Assembly: GCA_904420085.1 (NCBI GenBank)
Contig: CAJFUA010000023.1
Location: forward strand, 1 to 63,051
Length of the DNA: 63,051 nt
Reading direction: 5' to 3'
Source of the DNA: an uncultured Eubacterium sp.
GTDB taxonomy: Bacteria > Bacillota > Clostridia > Lachnospirales > Lachnospiraceae
Below the pieces are notes generated by a model that was not told the DNA's origin, searched no databases, and saw only the letters and a list, made by a program, of their open reading frames with translations. Both the position numbers and the translations under genes were made by a program. Shown here one piece after another: positions 26,310 through 34,279 of the stretch. Each line of letters opens with the position of its first letter. Positions within the stretch are counted from its first letter, which is position 1.

Positions 26310-27015
26310 CCCATATAAAGTTTTAGGTATCTCCAGAGATGCCACAGACGAAGAAGTAAAAAAAGCATACAGAGACATGAGCAGAAGATATCATCCTGAC
26401 GCCAACGTCAACAATCCCAATAAAGATAAGGCTGAAGAAATGTTTAAACTGGTTCAGCAGGCATATGACCAGATTATGGACGAGAGAAAATACGGCGGAG
26501 CCGGATACGGTGGTTATGGAAATGCCGGATACGGCACCGGTAACTCCGGAGATTTCGGCGGCTTTGGCGATTTTGGCGGTTTCGGGGGCTTTGGTGGTTT
26601 CGGCGGTTTTGGCGGCAACTCCGGTGGCTTTGGCGGCGGTTCCTATACCCGTTCCTCTGCCGGTCAGGACCCTCACTACACTGCCGCTTCCAATTACATT
26701 AACAGCGGTCATTATCAGGAGGCGTTAAATGTACTGAACAATATTGAAAACCGTACCGCCGAATGGTACTTTTTAAGCGCCGTTGCAAACAACGGCGTGG
26801 GAAATAACGTACTGGCTCTTGATTTTGCCAAGACTGCCCTCTCAATGGAGCCTGACAATTTAACCTATCAGCGGCTGGTTCAGTCATTGGAAAATGGCGG
26901 CTCATGGTATTCCGGGCAGCGTACTTCTTTTGGCGGTGATTCCGGCAGTATGTACTGCTGTTCCAATCCGTGCGCCACACTATGTCTCTTAAACCTCTGC
27001 TGTCATCCTTGCTGA
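26302..27015 (+). CDS. J-domain protein with Gly/Phe-rich region, TPR-like domain and Cys-rich tail
   Basis: 237 aa. Residues 1-65 are a J domain with the HPD motif (YHPDANVNNPNKDKA), so it should stimulate a DnaK-type ATPase. Residues about 70-125 are GGFGGF/GYGG repeats like the G/F region of DnaJ. About 133-195 is a TPR-like helical pair (YINSGHYQEALNVLNNIENR, LALDFAKTALSMEPDN). The chain ends in a Cys-rich tail (YCCSNPCATLCLLNLCCHPC, residues about 218-237). It lacks the DnaJ zinc finger and substrate domain, so it is a specialised class C J protein. The tail may bind metal, be acylated or sit at the membrane. A terminator follows within 20 bp. Confidence 0.88.
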   Translation: MSDPYKVLGISRDATDEEVKKAYRDMSRRYHPDANVNNPNKDKAEEMFKLVQQAYDQIMDERKYGGAGYGGYGNAGYGTGNSGDFGGFGDFGGFGGFGGFGGFGGNSGGFGGGSYTRSSAGQDPHYTAASNYINSGHYQEALNVLNNIENRTAEWYFLSAVANNGVGNNVLALDFAKTALSMEPDNLTYQRLVQSLENGGSWYSGQRTSFGGDSGSMYCCSNPCATLCLLNLCCHPC

Positions 27016-27027
27016 TTTAACGAAAAT

Positions 27028-27073
27028 AAGAGGGGTAAAAAGCTTTCGTAACCAAAAGTTTTTTGCCCCTCTT
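27028..27073. terminator. Bidirectional intrinsic terminator between the J-protein and D,D-carboxypeptidase genes
   Basis: AAGAGGGGTAAAAAGCTTT pairs with AAGTTTTTTGCCCCTCTT around a short loop and is flanked by A- and T-rich sequence on both sides. It lies between two convergent stop codons (27015 and 27077). Confidence 0.8.
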
Positions 27074-27076
27074 TCA

Positions 27077-28111
27077 TTATTTCAATCCATATTCCAATAA
27101 TGTTTTTGCATCTTTAAAGCGATGTTCGTCTGACGACTCTCCCAGTACCACGCTGATACACTCTGTATCATCTTTCTTACCTGCACAGACGAGACATTTT
27201 CCCGCCCCGTCCGTACTGCCTGTTTTCAGTCCGACACAATACTTATAATAAAAATCACTGTTTTTGTTTAACAGTTCGTTGGTGTTTGTCCATGTCCGCT
27301 TCAGTGTTTCAGATGTATAACTCTGTCTGCTGCAAATCTTTGCAATGGTTTCATTGCCGTAGGCTTTGATGGCGATTTTTGATAAATCGCTGGCCGTCGT
27401 GTACTGATTTTTTTCGTCATAACCGTCCGGGGAAGTGAAATGGGTGTTTTCCAGTTCCATATCCCTTACATTTTTGTTCATCTCCAAAACGAACCGCTCC
27501 ACACACTGTACCTCTGTAAATTTCTTCCCCTCGTTGGCAATATTGTTGTTAAAAATCGCTTCTCCCGTAACTTTTGCCAATATATAGGCGGCGTCATTCC
27601 CTGAGCAGATGAGCATTCCGTTCAGCAGTTCTTCCACGGTAGTCACCTGACCTTTGGAAAATCCCGCCTTGCTGGAGTCTGCGGCAATCATGTTCACTTC
27701 ATTTCCTATAGTCACCACATCATTTAAATTCATCACCTGAAGCACGGTCAATGCCGTCATCAGTTTTGTGGTGCTGGCCGGGCTTCGTTTTTCATTCATG
27801 TTTTTTCCATAAAGAATACTTTTTGTTTTCAAGTCCACCAGAACTGCCGCTTCTGCATTTACCTGTTTGTGGAATCCTCCGGTGTTTTCCGTATAATTTA
27901 CCGGATGTAAACTATAATCTGTCCACGGATTTTTTTCACTGATTACATAATTATCGTGAATAAAATCCTCCACCACCACAGCGCTGACCGCTTTTGCCGG
28001 CTCATTACTTATTTTTGCTTCACTGCCTATGTTCAGTCCCCAATTTACGGTAGCGATAATCAATCCTACTGCAATTACAGCACTAAATATAAGCTGTATT
28101 CGTCTTTTCAT
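27077..28111 (-). CDS. Serine-type D-alanyl-D-alanine carboxypeptidase (PBP5/DacF-like)
   Basis: 344 aa. A single N-terminal membrane segment (LIFSAVIAVGLIIATVNWGL) works as signal/anchor. All penicillin-binding motifs are present: SxxK as STTK (Ser113, Lys116), SGN at 170-172 (CSGNDAAYI) and KTG at 296-298 (LKTGSTDGAGKC). It trims the terminal D-Ala of peptidoglycan stem peptides on the outer face of the membrane. The C-terminal beta domain and amphipathic anchor of DacA-type enzymes are missing: the chain ends about 45 residues after KTG, so the enzyme is held only by its N-terminal segment. The gene follows the lipoprotein gene by 26 bp. Confidence 0.9.
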   Translation of the reverse strand: MKRRIQLIFSAVIAVGLIIATVNWGLNIGSEAKISNEPAKAVSAVVVEDFIHDNYVISEKNPWTDYSLHPVNYTENTGGFHKQVNAEAAVLVDLKTKSILYGKNMNEKRSPASTTKLMTALTVLQVMNLNDVVTIGNEVNMIAADSSKAGFSKGQVTTVEELLNGMLICSGNDAAYILAKVTGEAIFNNNIANEGKKFTEVQCVERFVLEMNKNVRDMELENTHFTSPDGYDEKNQYTTASDLSKIAIKAYGNETIAKICSRQSYTSETLKRTWTNTNELLNKNSDFYYKYCVGLKTGSTDGAGKCLVCAGKKDDTECISVVLGESSDEHRFKDAKTLLEYGLK

Positions 28112-28137
28112 GGATTATCCTCCTATGAAACCTGTAA

Positions 28138-28839
28138 CTAGTACAAATCCTCCATTGTAAATATCGGTTTATCAAATGTAATACTTTCCCATTGTGGTTC
28201 TGCCGTAACAGTATTCTCCGTTTTCCATTTTTTATACGTTTCGTCCGGCAGATTTTCATCTGCAAACGCCATAACATTTTCGATTTTTTCTGCAATGGTC
28301 TGTTTTTCAAAAACTTTTTTTAAACGCTCCCTGCTGATTCCTATTTTGGATAACAGTTCTCCGTCCGTCTCTTTATAGTAATTATCCAGTTCAATTTCCA
28401 TCTGCTCCTGCTCTTCTGCAGACAACGCCACATTGTATTCTTTTTGACAGTTGTACATACATTCTCTTCTGCAGATGTCATCCAATACGGTACTCTTTAC
28501 CATCGCCTCCATGGTAACACCATTTTTTGTCTTTTTGTCCCAGTCAATCTCTTTGCCTTCCGTTAAATAATAGGTTTCGTATGTCCCTTGGGCAACATAG
28601 GCATAATATTTTGCCTCGTCCAGATATACATTGATTTCACCGGCATGAATTGCCACCGTATCTTCCGCACTTTGGGTTGTGGCTTCCTGCTCCTTTTCAT
28701 TTCCTCCACAGCCCACCAGGCTCAGGCAGAGCGCCAGAACAAGGCATCCGCTGATAAGCCAATTCCATTTTTTTAATTTCTTCGGGGGAAATTTTTGATG
28801 CATCACTTTTTTTCTTAACTGTACATTCGCTGATTTCAC
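28138..28839 (-). CDS. PrsA/SurA-N-like lipoprotein without a visible PPIase domain
   Basis: 233 aa from the GTG at 28839, chosen because AAAGGAAAACGAGG lies 8 nt upstream and because the longer frame overlaps the mfd end. After a basic start, WLISGCLVLALCLSLVGCGG gives a lipobox (LVGC), so the mature protein is probably a membrane lipoprotein. The mature part (EINVYLDEAKYYAYVAQGTYE..., VKSTVLDDICRRECMY, YNVALSAEEQEQME, IGISRERLKKVFEKQTIAEKI) looks like the SurA/PrsA chaperone N-domain. The gene order pth-mfd-PrsA-like is known in Clostridia, where the third gene is a peptidyl-prolyl isomerase. The parvulin domain itself is not seen here. It probably acts as a holdase/foldase for secreted proteins. 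Confidence 0.7.
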   Translation of the reverse strand: MKSANVQLRKKVMHQKFPPKKLKKWNWLISGCLVLALCLSLVGCGGNEKEQEATTQSAEDTVAIHAGEINVYLDEAKYYAYVAQGTYETYYLTEGKEIDWDKKTKNGVTMEAMVKSTVLDDICRRECMYNCQKEYNVALSAEEQEQMEIELDNYYKETDGELLSKIGISRERLKKVFEKQTIAEKIENVMAFADENLPDETYKKWKTENTVTAEPQWESITFDKPIFTMEDLY

Positions 28840-28867
28840 TTTAGGTACCTCGTTTTCCTTTCGTTTC

Positions 28868-31800
28868 TCAGTGCAGTGTAGACAATGATTCAATCAACTG
28901 CCTTGCCAGTTCTATCACACCCTCGTTCCCCTGTTTCGGCACAAACTCAAATCCCGGATTTTCTCCCGGTATGAATTTTAATCTGCCTTTATATTCTCTG
29001 ATTAAAATCGGAATACGGTTTACATCCACTTTCGCCTTCTTCCACATAGTCAGTTTCAGCCGTTTCCTGTCTCCCGATATTTCGGTTACGTATTCCTTAT
29101 GAGCCGCCGCTTTCAACAAAACGACCTGCAACAGATTTTCCACCTGACTTGGTATATCGCCAAACCGGTCCAGAAGTTCGTCCTGCATATCCTCATATTC
29201 TTCTAAGGTCTCAATTTCCGCAATCCGTTTATACACATCCATCTTGGTGGATTCATTTTTAATATAGGATGCCGGCACATATGCATCGCACACCAGATCC
29301 ACCTTGGTCTCAAAGTCGTCCGCCACCTCATTGCCTTTCAGGGCTTCAATGGCCTGATTCAGCATTTTGCAGTATAAATCATATCCGATGGCTTCCATAT
29401 GCCCGCTCTGCTGTGCGCCCAGCAGGTTTCCGGTTCCCCGGATTTCAAGATCCCGCATGGCGATTTTCACACCGGAGCCAAGTTCCGTAAAATCTCTGAT
29501 GGCACCCAGTCTTTTCTCTGCCACTTCCGTCAGCATTTTATTTCTGCCATACATGAGAAATGCATATGCCATACGGTTTGACCGACCCACGCGGCCTCGT
29601 AACTGATACAACTGGGAAAGCCCCATTTTCTCTGCATTGTGAATAATCATTGTATTGGCATTGGAAATGTCCAATCCCGTCTCTATAATGGTGGTGCACA
29701 CCAATACGTCAATGTCTCCGTTGACAAAGTCATACATAATCTCTTCCAGCTGCCGCTCGCCCATCTGACCGTGGGCAAATGCCACATTGGCTTCCGGCAC
29801 CAGATTCTGTACGGTCGCCGCCACGTCACCGATATCCTGTACCCGGTTATGCACGAAATACACCTGTCCGCCCCGGGCCAGTTCCCTGTTAATGGCGTCT
29901 CTTGCAATTTCCTCGTTATATTCCATGACAAAGGTCTGAATAGGCATTCTGTCCTGTGGCGGTTCTTCCATCACACACATATCTCTTATTCCTATGAGGC
30001 TCATGTGAAGAGTTCTTGGTATCGGCGTTGCCGTCAGCGTAATCACATCCACATTTTTCTTTAATTCCTTAATCTTCTCCTTATGTTTTACGCCAAACCG
30101 CTGCTCCTCATCGATAATCAGCAGTCCCAAATCTTTAAACTTTACATCTTTTGACAGAAGCCTGTGGGTTCCGATAACAATATCCACATATCCCTTTTTC
30201 AAATCTCTGAGATTCTGCTCAATATTACTTTTCGTCCGAAATCTTGAGAGCATTTCCACTCTCACCGGAAAATCCTTAAATCTCTGTTTGAAGGTTTTGT
30301 AATGCTGCTGCGCCAGAACCGTTGTAGGAACCAGATATGCCACCTGCTTATTATCCTGAATCGCTTTAAACGCCGCCCGGATGGCTACTTCCGTCTTTCC
30401 AAATCCTACATCGCCGCAGATTAACCGGTCCATGATTTTTTTGCTTTCCATATCCTGTTTCACATCCCGGATGGCCGCCAGCTGGTCTTCCGTCTCCTCA
30501 AAAGGAAACATCTCCTCAAATTCTTTCTGCCACTCCGTGTCCTTGGAAAATTCGTACCCCGTACCCTGCTGTCTTACTGCATAGAGTTCTACCAGTTCCT
30601 TTGCAATGTCGGCAACTGCTTTCTTTGCCCGTCCTTTGGTCTTCGCCCATTCCTGACCGCCCAGTTTATTCAGCTTCGGCGGTTTCGCCTGAGAGTCCGC
30701 ATACTTCTGTATCATATCCAGCTGAGTCGCCAGAATATAAAGGTTACTTCCCCCGGCATACTCAATTTTAATGTAGTCTTTCACCACATGGTCCACTTCG
30801 ATCTTTTCGATACCTCTGTAGATACCCAGTCCGTGATTTTCATGAACCACATAATCACCGATGTTTAAATCTGCAAAACCGGATATGGCGGTGCCTTTAT
30901 ACCCGTGTTTTCTCCGCAGTTTCTTTTTGCGCTGTCCGAAAATATCCGTGTCGGAAATGGCTGCAAACTTAATCATCGGATAGATGAAGCCTTTTCTCAG
31001 ACTTCCTTTTACAATCATCACTTCTTCCTGCGCCACCTGTCGCTCTCGGTCTTCCTCATAAAAGGCGCTGATCTGAAATTCCCTCAAATCCTCTGCCAGT
31101 CTCCTTCCTCTGGTGGAAGAAGAAGTCACAAGCAGTACTGCGTATTTCTGCTTTTTATATCGTTTTAAATCCTCTACCAGCATCTCAAATTTGCTGTTAT
31201 AAGGACTGATGTTTCTGGTGTCCACCTCCACAAATCCGTCTGCCTGAAATGTCTTTAATTTCTGGGCAATGGTGGTAAACAGTATTTTCTGACGGCTGTT
31301 TATCTTCTCAAGAATCTCATTTTTCTGCCACAGAATATCTGTCTGTCCTGCCAGAACATATCCCTTTTCCAGACGGTGGCTCATACTCTCCCGAAATTCC
31401 GTCTCCACCGCATTCAGCTGTTCCTCCACTCTTGCCGGCTCGTCAATGAAAAATACGGCATCTTCCAAATAGTCCAGCAGGCTGACACATTGAGGGCAGA
31501 AATAGTTTACATAACTATCAACTGCCACGCTGTATGGATTAATGTCAATATTGGTCAGAAACTCTCCTACTGTATTTTTTAGATTATTTGCCTCCTCCGT
31601 ATGAAACTCTTTTCTGAATTTTTCTACCGAAGACTCCAGTTCGCTCTTTATTTTTTTGACACCCTTTGCAATGGTTTCTTTATCTAAAAAGTATTCGCTT
31701 GCCGGATAAATTTTGATGCGCTCTACATTCTCTATGGAACGCTGGCTTTCGATGTCGAAACTTTTAATAATGTCAATCTCATTGTCCCAGAAATCAATCC

Positions 31801-32404
31801 GGTATGGTGTCTCATCAGTCAGCGTGTAAATATCCAGTATGCTTCCTCTGACTGCAAACTGTCCCGGACTGTCAATCTGCACCACCGATTCATATCCCAT
31901 CTTCGCCAGTTTCACTTTCAGGGCGTCCATCTCCACAATACTGCCCTCTGCAATTTCGATATAGTTGTCCCTGATGCTGTCCAAAGGCTGTATTTTATCC
32001 AAAAAAGCGTCTGCGGTGACAATCACCGTAAAGGGCTGATCCTCCACCACTTTCTGAATAAATTCCAGTCTCTGCTGCAATATATAACTTCCATGCACAT
32101 CTGCACTGAAAAAAATCACGTCTTTTGCCGGATACATCACCACGTCATCCGTAAATCCTTTTAAATCTTCGTACAGTTCTTTTGCCTTCATGGCACTAAA
32201 AGTAACAATGACCTTCTGCTTATAGCCATTGCTTAATCCATGGATAAAATGAGCCAGCTGGGAATCCCTGCACCCTGTCACCTGACAGGATACTCCTTTG
32301 GATAAGCAGTCCCTGACCTGCTCATATTCATTTAACTGTAAAAGCGGATAATCAAAAAAATTCATCTCTCTTCTCTCTATCCCACCAAACTTTTCACTTA
32401 TCAT
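28868..32404 (-). CDS. mfd: Transcription-repair coupling factor Mfd
   Basis: 1178 aa, full length. The order of domains is: UvrB-homology N-terminus (QVTGCRDSQLAHFIHGL, PAKDVIFFSADVHGSY), the RNA polymerase interaction domain near residues 500-570 (GDYVVHENHGLGIYRGI), and the superfamily 2 translocase with DRLICGDVGFGKTEVAIRA (Walker A), LLIIDEEQRFG (DEEQ), TLTATPIPRTLHM, ETGLDISNANTMI and QLRGRVGRSNR. A C-terminal TRCF domain ends the chain. It removes stalled RNA polymerase and recruits UvrA. The first ATG overlaps the pth stop; an ATG at 32365 (MNFFDYPLLQLNEYEQ) preceded by a purine-rich stretch is an alternative start. Confidence 0.97.
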   Translation of the reverse strand: MISEKFGGIERREMNFFDYPLLQLNEYEQVRDCLSKGVSCQVTGCRDSQLAHFIHGLSNGYKQKVIVTFSAMKAKELYEDLKGFTDDVVMYPAKDVIFFSADVHGSYILQQRLEFIQKVVEDQPFTVIVTADAFLDKIQPLDSIRDNYIEIAEGSIVEMDALKVKLAKMGYESVVQIDSPGQFAVRGSILDIYTLTDETPYRIDFWDNEIDIIKSFDIESQRSIENVERIKIYPASEYFLDKETIAKGVKKIKSELESSVEKFRKEFHTEEANNLKNTVGEFLTNIDINPYSVAVDSYVNYFCPQCVSLLDYLEDAVFFIDEPARVEEQLNAVETEFRESMSHRLEKGYVLAGQTDILWQKNEILEKINSRQKILFTTIAQKLKTFQADGFVEVDTRNISPYNSKFEMLVEDLKRYKKQKYAVLLVTSSSTRGRRLAEDLREFQISAFYEEDRERQVAQEEVMIVKGSLRKGFIYPMIKFAAISDTDIFGQRKKKLRRKHGYKGTAISGFADLNIGDYVVHENHGLGIYRGIEKIEVDHVVKDYIKIEYAGGSNLYILATQLDMIQKYADSQAKPPKLNKLGGQEWAKTKGRAKKAVADIAKELVELYAVRQQGTGYEFSKDTEWQKEFEEMFPFEETEDQLAAIRDVKQDMESKKIMDRLICGDVGFGKTEVAIRAAFKAIQDNKQVAYLVPTTVLAQQHYKTFKQRFKDFPVRVEMLSRFRTKSNIEQNLRDLKKGYVDIVIGTHRLLSKDVKFKDLGLLIIDEEQRFGVKHKEKIKELKKNVDVITLTATPIPRTLHMSLIGIRDMCVMEEPPQDRMPIQTFVMEYNEEIARDAINRELARGGQVYFVHNRVQDIGDVAATVQNLVPEANVAFAHGQMGERQLEEIMYDFVNGDIDVLVCTTIIETGLDISNANTMIIHNAEKMGLSQLYQLRGRVGRSNRMAYAFLMYGRNKMLTEVAEKRLGAIRDFTELGSGVKIAMRDLEIRGTGNLLGAQQSGHMEAIGYDLYCKMLNQAIEALKGNEVADDFETKVDLVCDAYVPASYIKNESTKMDVYKRIAEIETLEEYEDMQDELLDRFGDIPSQVENLLQVVLLKAAAHKEYVTEISGDRKRLKLTMWKKAKVDVNRIPILIREYKGRLKFIPGENPGFEFVPKQGNEGVIELARQLIESLSTLH

Positions 32405-32958
32405 TAATTAAACTTATTCATTGCCGTCTGCGGATCATATAGAACAATCAGTTCTGCCGCAGCCGCCGCATCGCTGATGGCATCTTCCACCAACGCTCTC
32501 TCTTTCTTAGGAAATTTCCCGAGGACATGCTTTACCAGATCGCCTTCATTGGCTCCCACACCCACTTTAATGCGCATAAATCCGTCTGTTCCTGCATGGC
32601 TGATAATGCTTTTCAGTCCGTTATGTCCGCCGGCGCTTCCCTTGGTCCGGATGCGAATCTTCCCCGTCGGAAGACTGATATCATCTGCGATTACGATAAT
32701 ATCCGATTTGGCATCTAGTTTATAAAAATCCATAACGGCACGCACGGACTCTCCGCTAAGATTCATATATGTCTGGGGCTTTACCAATATCACTTTTTCG
32801 GAACCGATATGCCCCACGCCGCACAAAGCCTTATGCCGTTTGGTTTTTACGTCGATACCCATCTGCCCTGCCAGTTCATCTATCACGTCAAATCCTACGT
32901 TATGTCTTGTTTTCTCATATTTCTTATCGGGATTTCCCAATCCTATAATTGCATACAT
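32404..32958 (-). CDS. pth: Peptidyl-tRNA hydrolase
   Basis: 184 aa, usual length. YAIIGLGNPDKKYEKTRHNVGFDVID carries the conserved Asn and catalytic His (His19). KPQTYMNLSGESV, VIADDISLPTGKIRIR, GSAGGHNGLKSI and RIKVGVG are the other family motifs. It frees peptides from stalled peptidyl-tRNA. It is directly upstream of, and coupled to, mfd, as in Bacillus and Clostridia. Confidence 0.97.
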   Translation of the reverse strand: MYAIIGLGNPDKKYEKTRHNVGFDVIDELAGQMGIDVKTKRHKALCGVGHIGSEKVILVKPQTYMNLSGESVRAVMDFYKLDAKSDIIVIADDISLPTGKIRIRTKGSAGGHNGLKSIISHAGTDGFMRIKVGVGANEGDLVKHVLGKFPKKERALVEDAISDAAAAAELIVLYDPQTAMNKFN

Positions 32959-33033
32959 TTTATTTTTCCATTCCTTTTTTGCGTATAAACAAAATTATAG
33001 CATTTTATTACCTGATAATCAAACCTTAAGAAA

Positions 33034-33066
33034 AGAGAAGACTGACTTTCGCCGGTCTTCCCTCTT
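33034..33066 (-). terminator. Intrinsic terminator after the DUF4430 protein gene
   Basis: On the minus strand AGAGGGAAGACCG pairs with CAGTCTTCTCTTTT around a short loop, ending in a T-run, just past the stop at 33074. It separates the surface-protein genes from pth. Confidence 0.7.
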
Positions 33067-33073
33067 TCATTCA

Positions 33074-34261
33074 TTATTTTTTCATTTTCACTTTTTTAAC
33101 GCCGGTCCATTTGCCATAAACGTATTTTCCGTTGACGATTCTATATGCCCTTATTTTTACGTATGTCCTCTTTTTCTTAATGTTTTTTATCTTCTTTGTG
33201 GTATAGATTCTCTTTCTTGTTCTGACGCTGACTGCTTTCCATTTTTTCTTCTTTTTATTTTTCAGCTTCTTATTGTTGCCGTACCGAATCTGATATCCCG
33301 TAATTCCGGTCATTTTATAGGCCGTTATTTTGATTTTACTTCCCTTCACATTTTTTGCAGTATAAATTTTGGCTGCGCCTACCGCCGGATTCTGCGGCGA
33401 TTTCATTGCATTTCTTAACTGTGTTGTGGCACTGCCAATGACAGACTGGGAAGGATTGTAACTGCTGATGACACTGACTGCTTGATCATAAGCAGATTTC
33501 ACGTTGGGATAAACCGTCCAGTACGACTTCTTTGCGTTAATATCTGATACCGTCCGTAACAGTTCCGTCTTATCTGCCAGACTGATTTTCTTTATTCCCG
33601 TGTCCGCATATGTATCAATGCCTACGTCGGCTCCGTACCCGAAAACAGTGAACATGACTCTGATTACATCTCCGTTTTTTACACTGACTTTATCCGCCCC
33701 TTTGTATAAATTCCTCACGGTAGGGTCTGTGGCCGGATTTCCGTCTTCTTTATTGAATGTTCCACCACTGAAAACGGCTCTGTTGTTGACCGTAAACACC
33801 CAGCCTGACATTACTCCGTAATCCCCTTCTCCCAATGCCGTGTCTTTATTTCCCAGATTTTTATTGGAACTTGGGGCGCTGTAACTGCGCACATGGGTCA
33901 GCTTATCGTCACCATAGTAAGTCAGTTGAAATGTTTCCGGAATATTGGCAATCACATCCGGAATGTTTGCCACGCCGGATGCATCCCCATTTTGAACAGC
34001 AGTCAGATACCATCCGTCAACATTTGAATAGAGATAATTATACGAATTGGTATTCATATATCTGTCTATCACGCTTTTTACGGTATCTCCGCTATAGATG
34101 GTAATCTGCGCCGGTTCACCGAACAGTCCCTGGCCTATTGTTAATTTTTCAATACTGACAGTTACTTTGCCGATGACTGCCGCTTCTGTAGATTCAGGAG
34201 CGACAGCAATCAGGCTTATTATCATTACCATACTTAAAATAACTGATTCTATTTTCTTCAT
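33074..34261 (-). CDS. Secreted DUF4430-like protein with basic fibronectin-like C-terminal domain
   Basis: 395 aa. A signal peptide (VILSMVMIISLIAVAPESTEAA) is followed by a region ending in YGVMSGWVFTVNNRAVFSGG, which resembles DUF4430/transcobalamin-C-like domains (GWxxxVN). The segment GDTVKSVIDRYM is also typical. Residues about 240-290 are a FIVAR-like helical stretch. From about 310 on there is a Lys-rich FN3-like domain (TGITGYQIRYGNNK, KRTYVKIRAYRIVNGKYVYG) ending VKKVKMKK. No LPXTG or other sorting motif is present. The basic tail, shared with the neighbouring surface proteins, may hold it to anionic wall polymers. The gene lies 18 bp downstream of the first GH55-like gene. Confidence 0.75.
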   Translation of the reverse strand: MKKIESVILSMVMIISLIAVAPESTEAAVIGKVTVSIEKLTIGQGLFGEPAQITIYSGDTVKSVIDRYMNTNSYNYLYSNVDGWYLTAVQNGDASGVANIPDVIANIPETFQLTYYGDDKLTHVRSYSAPSSNKNLGNKDTALGEGDYGVMSGWVFTVNNRAVFSGGTFNKEDGNPATDPTVRNLYKGADKVSVKNGDVIRVMFTVFGYGADVGIDTYADTGIKKISLADKTELLRTVSDINAKKSYWTVYPNVKSAYDQAVSVISSYNPSQSVIGSATTQLRNAMKSPQNPAVGAAKIYTAKNVKGSKIKITAYKMTGITGYQIRYGNNKKLKNKKKKKWKAVSVRTRKRIYTTKKIKNIKKKRTYVKIRAYRIVNGKYVYGKWTGVKKVKMKK

Positions 34262-34279
34262 TTTTTTAACCCTGTTTCA

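Noticed and set aside
26530-26640. DNA repeat array of GGTTTCGGCGG-type units
   Set aside because: It is the coding sequence of the Gly/Phe-rich region of the J protein, not a non-coding or CRISPR repeat.
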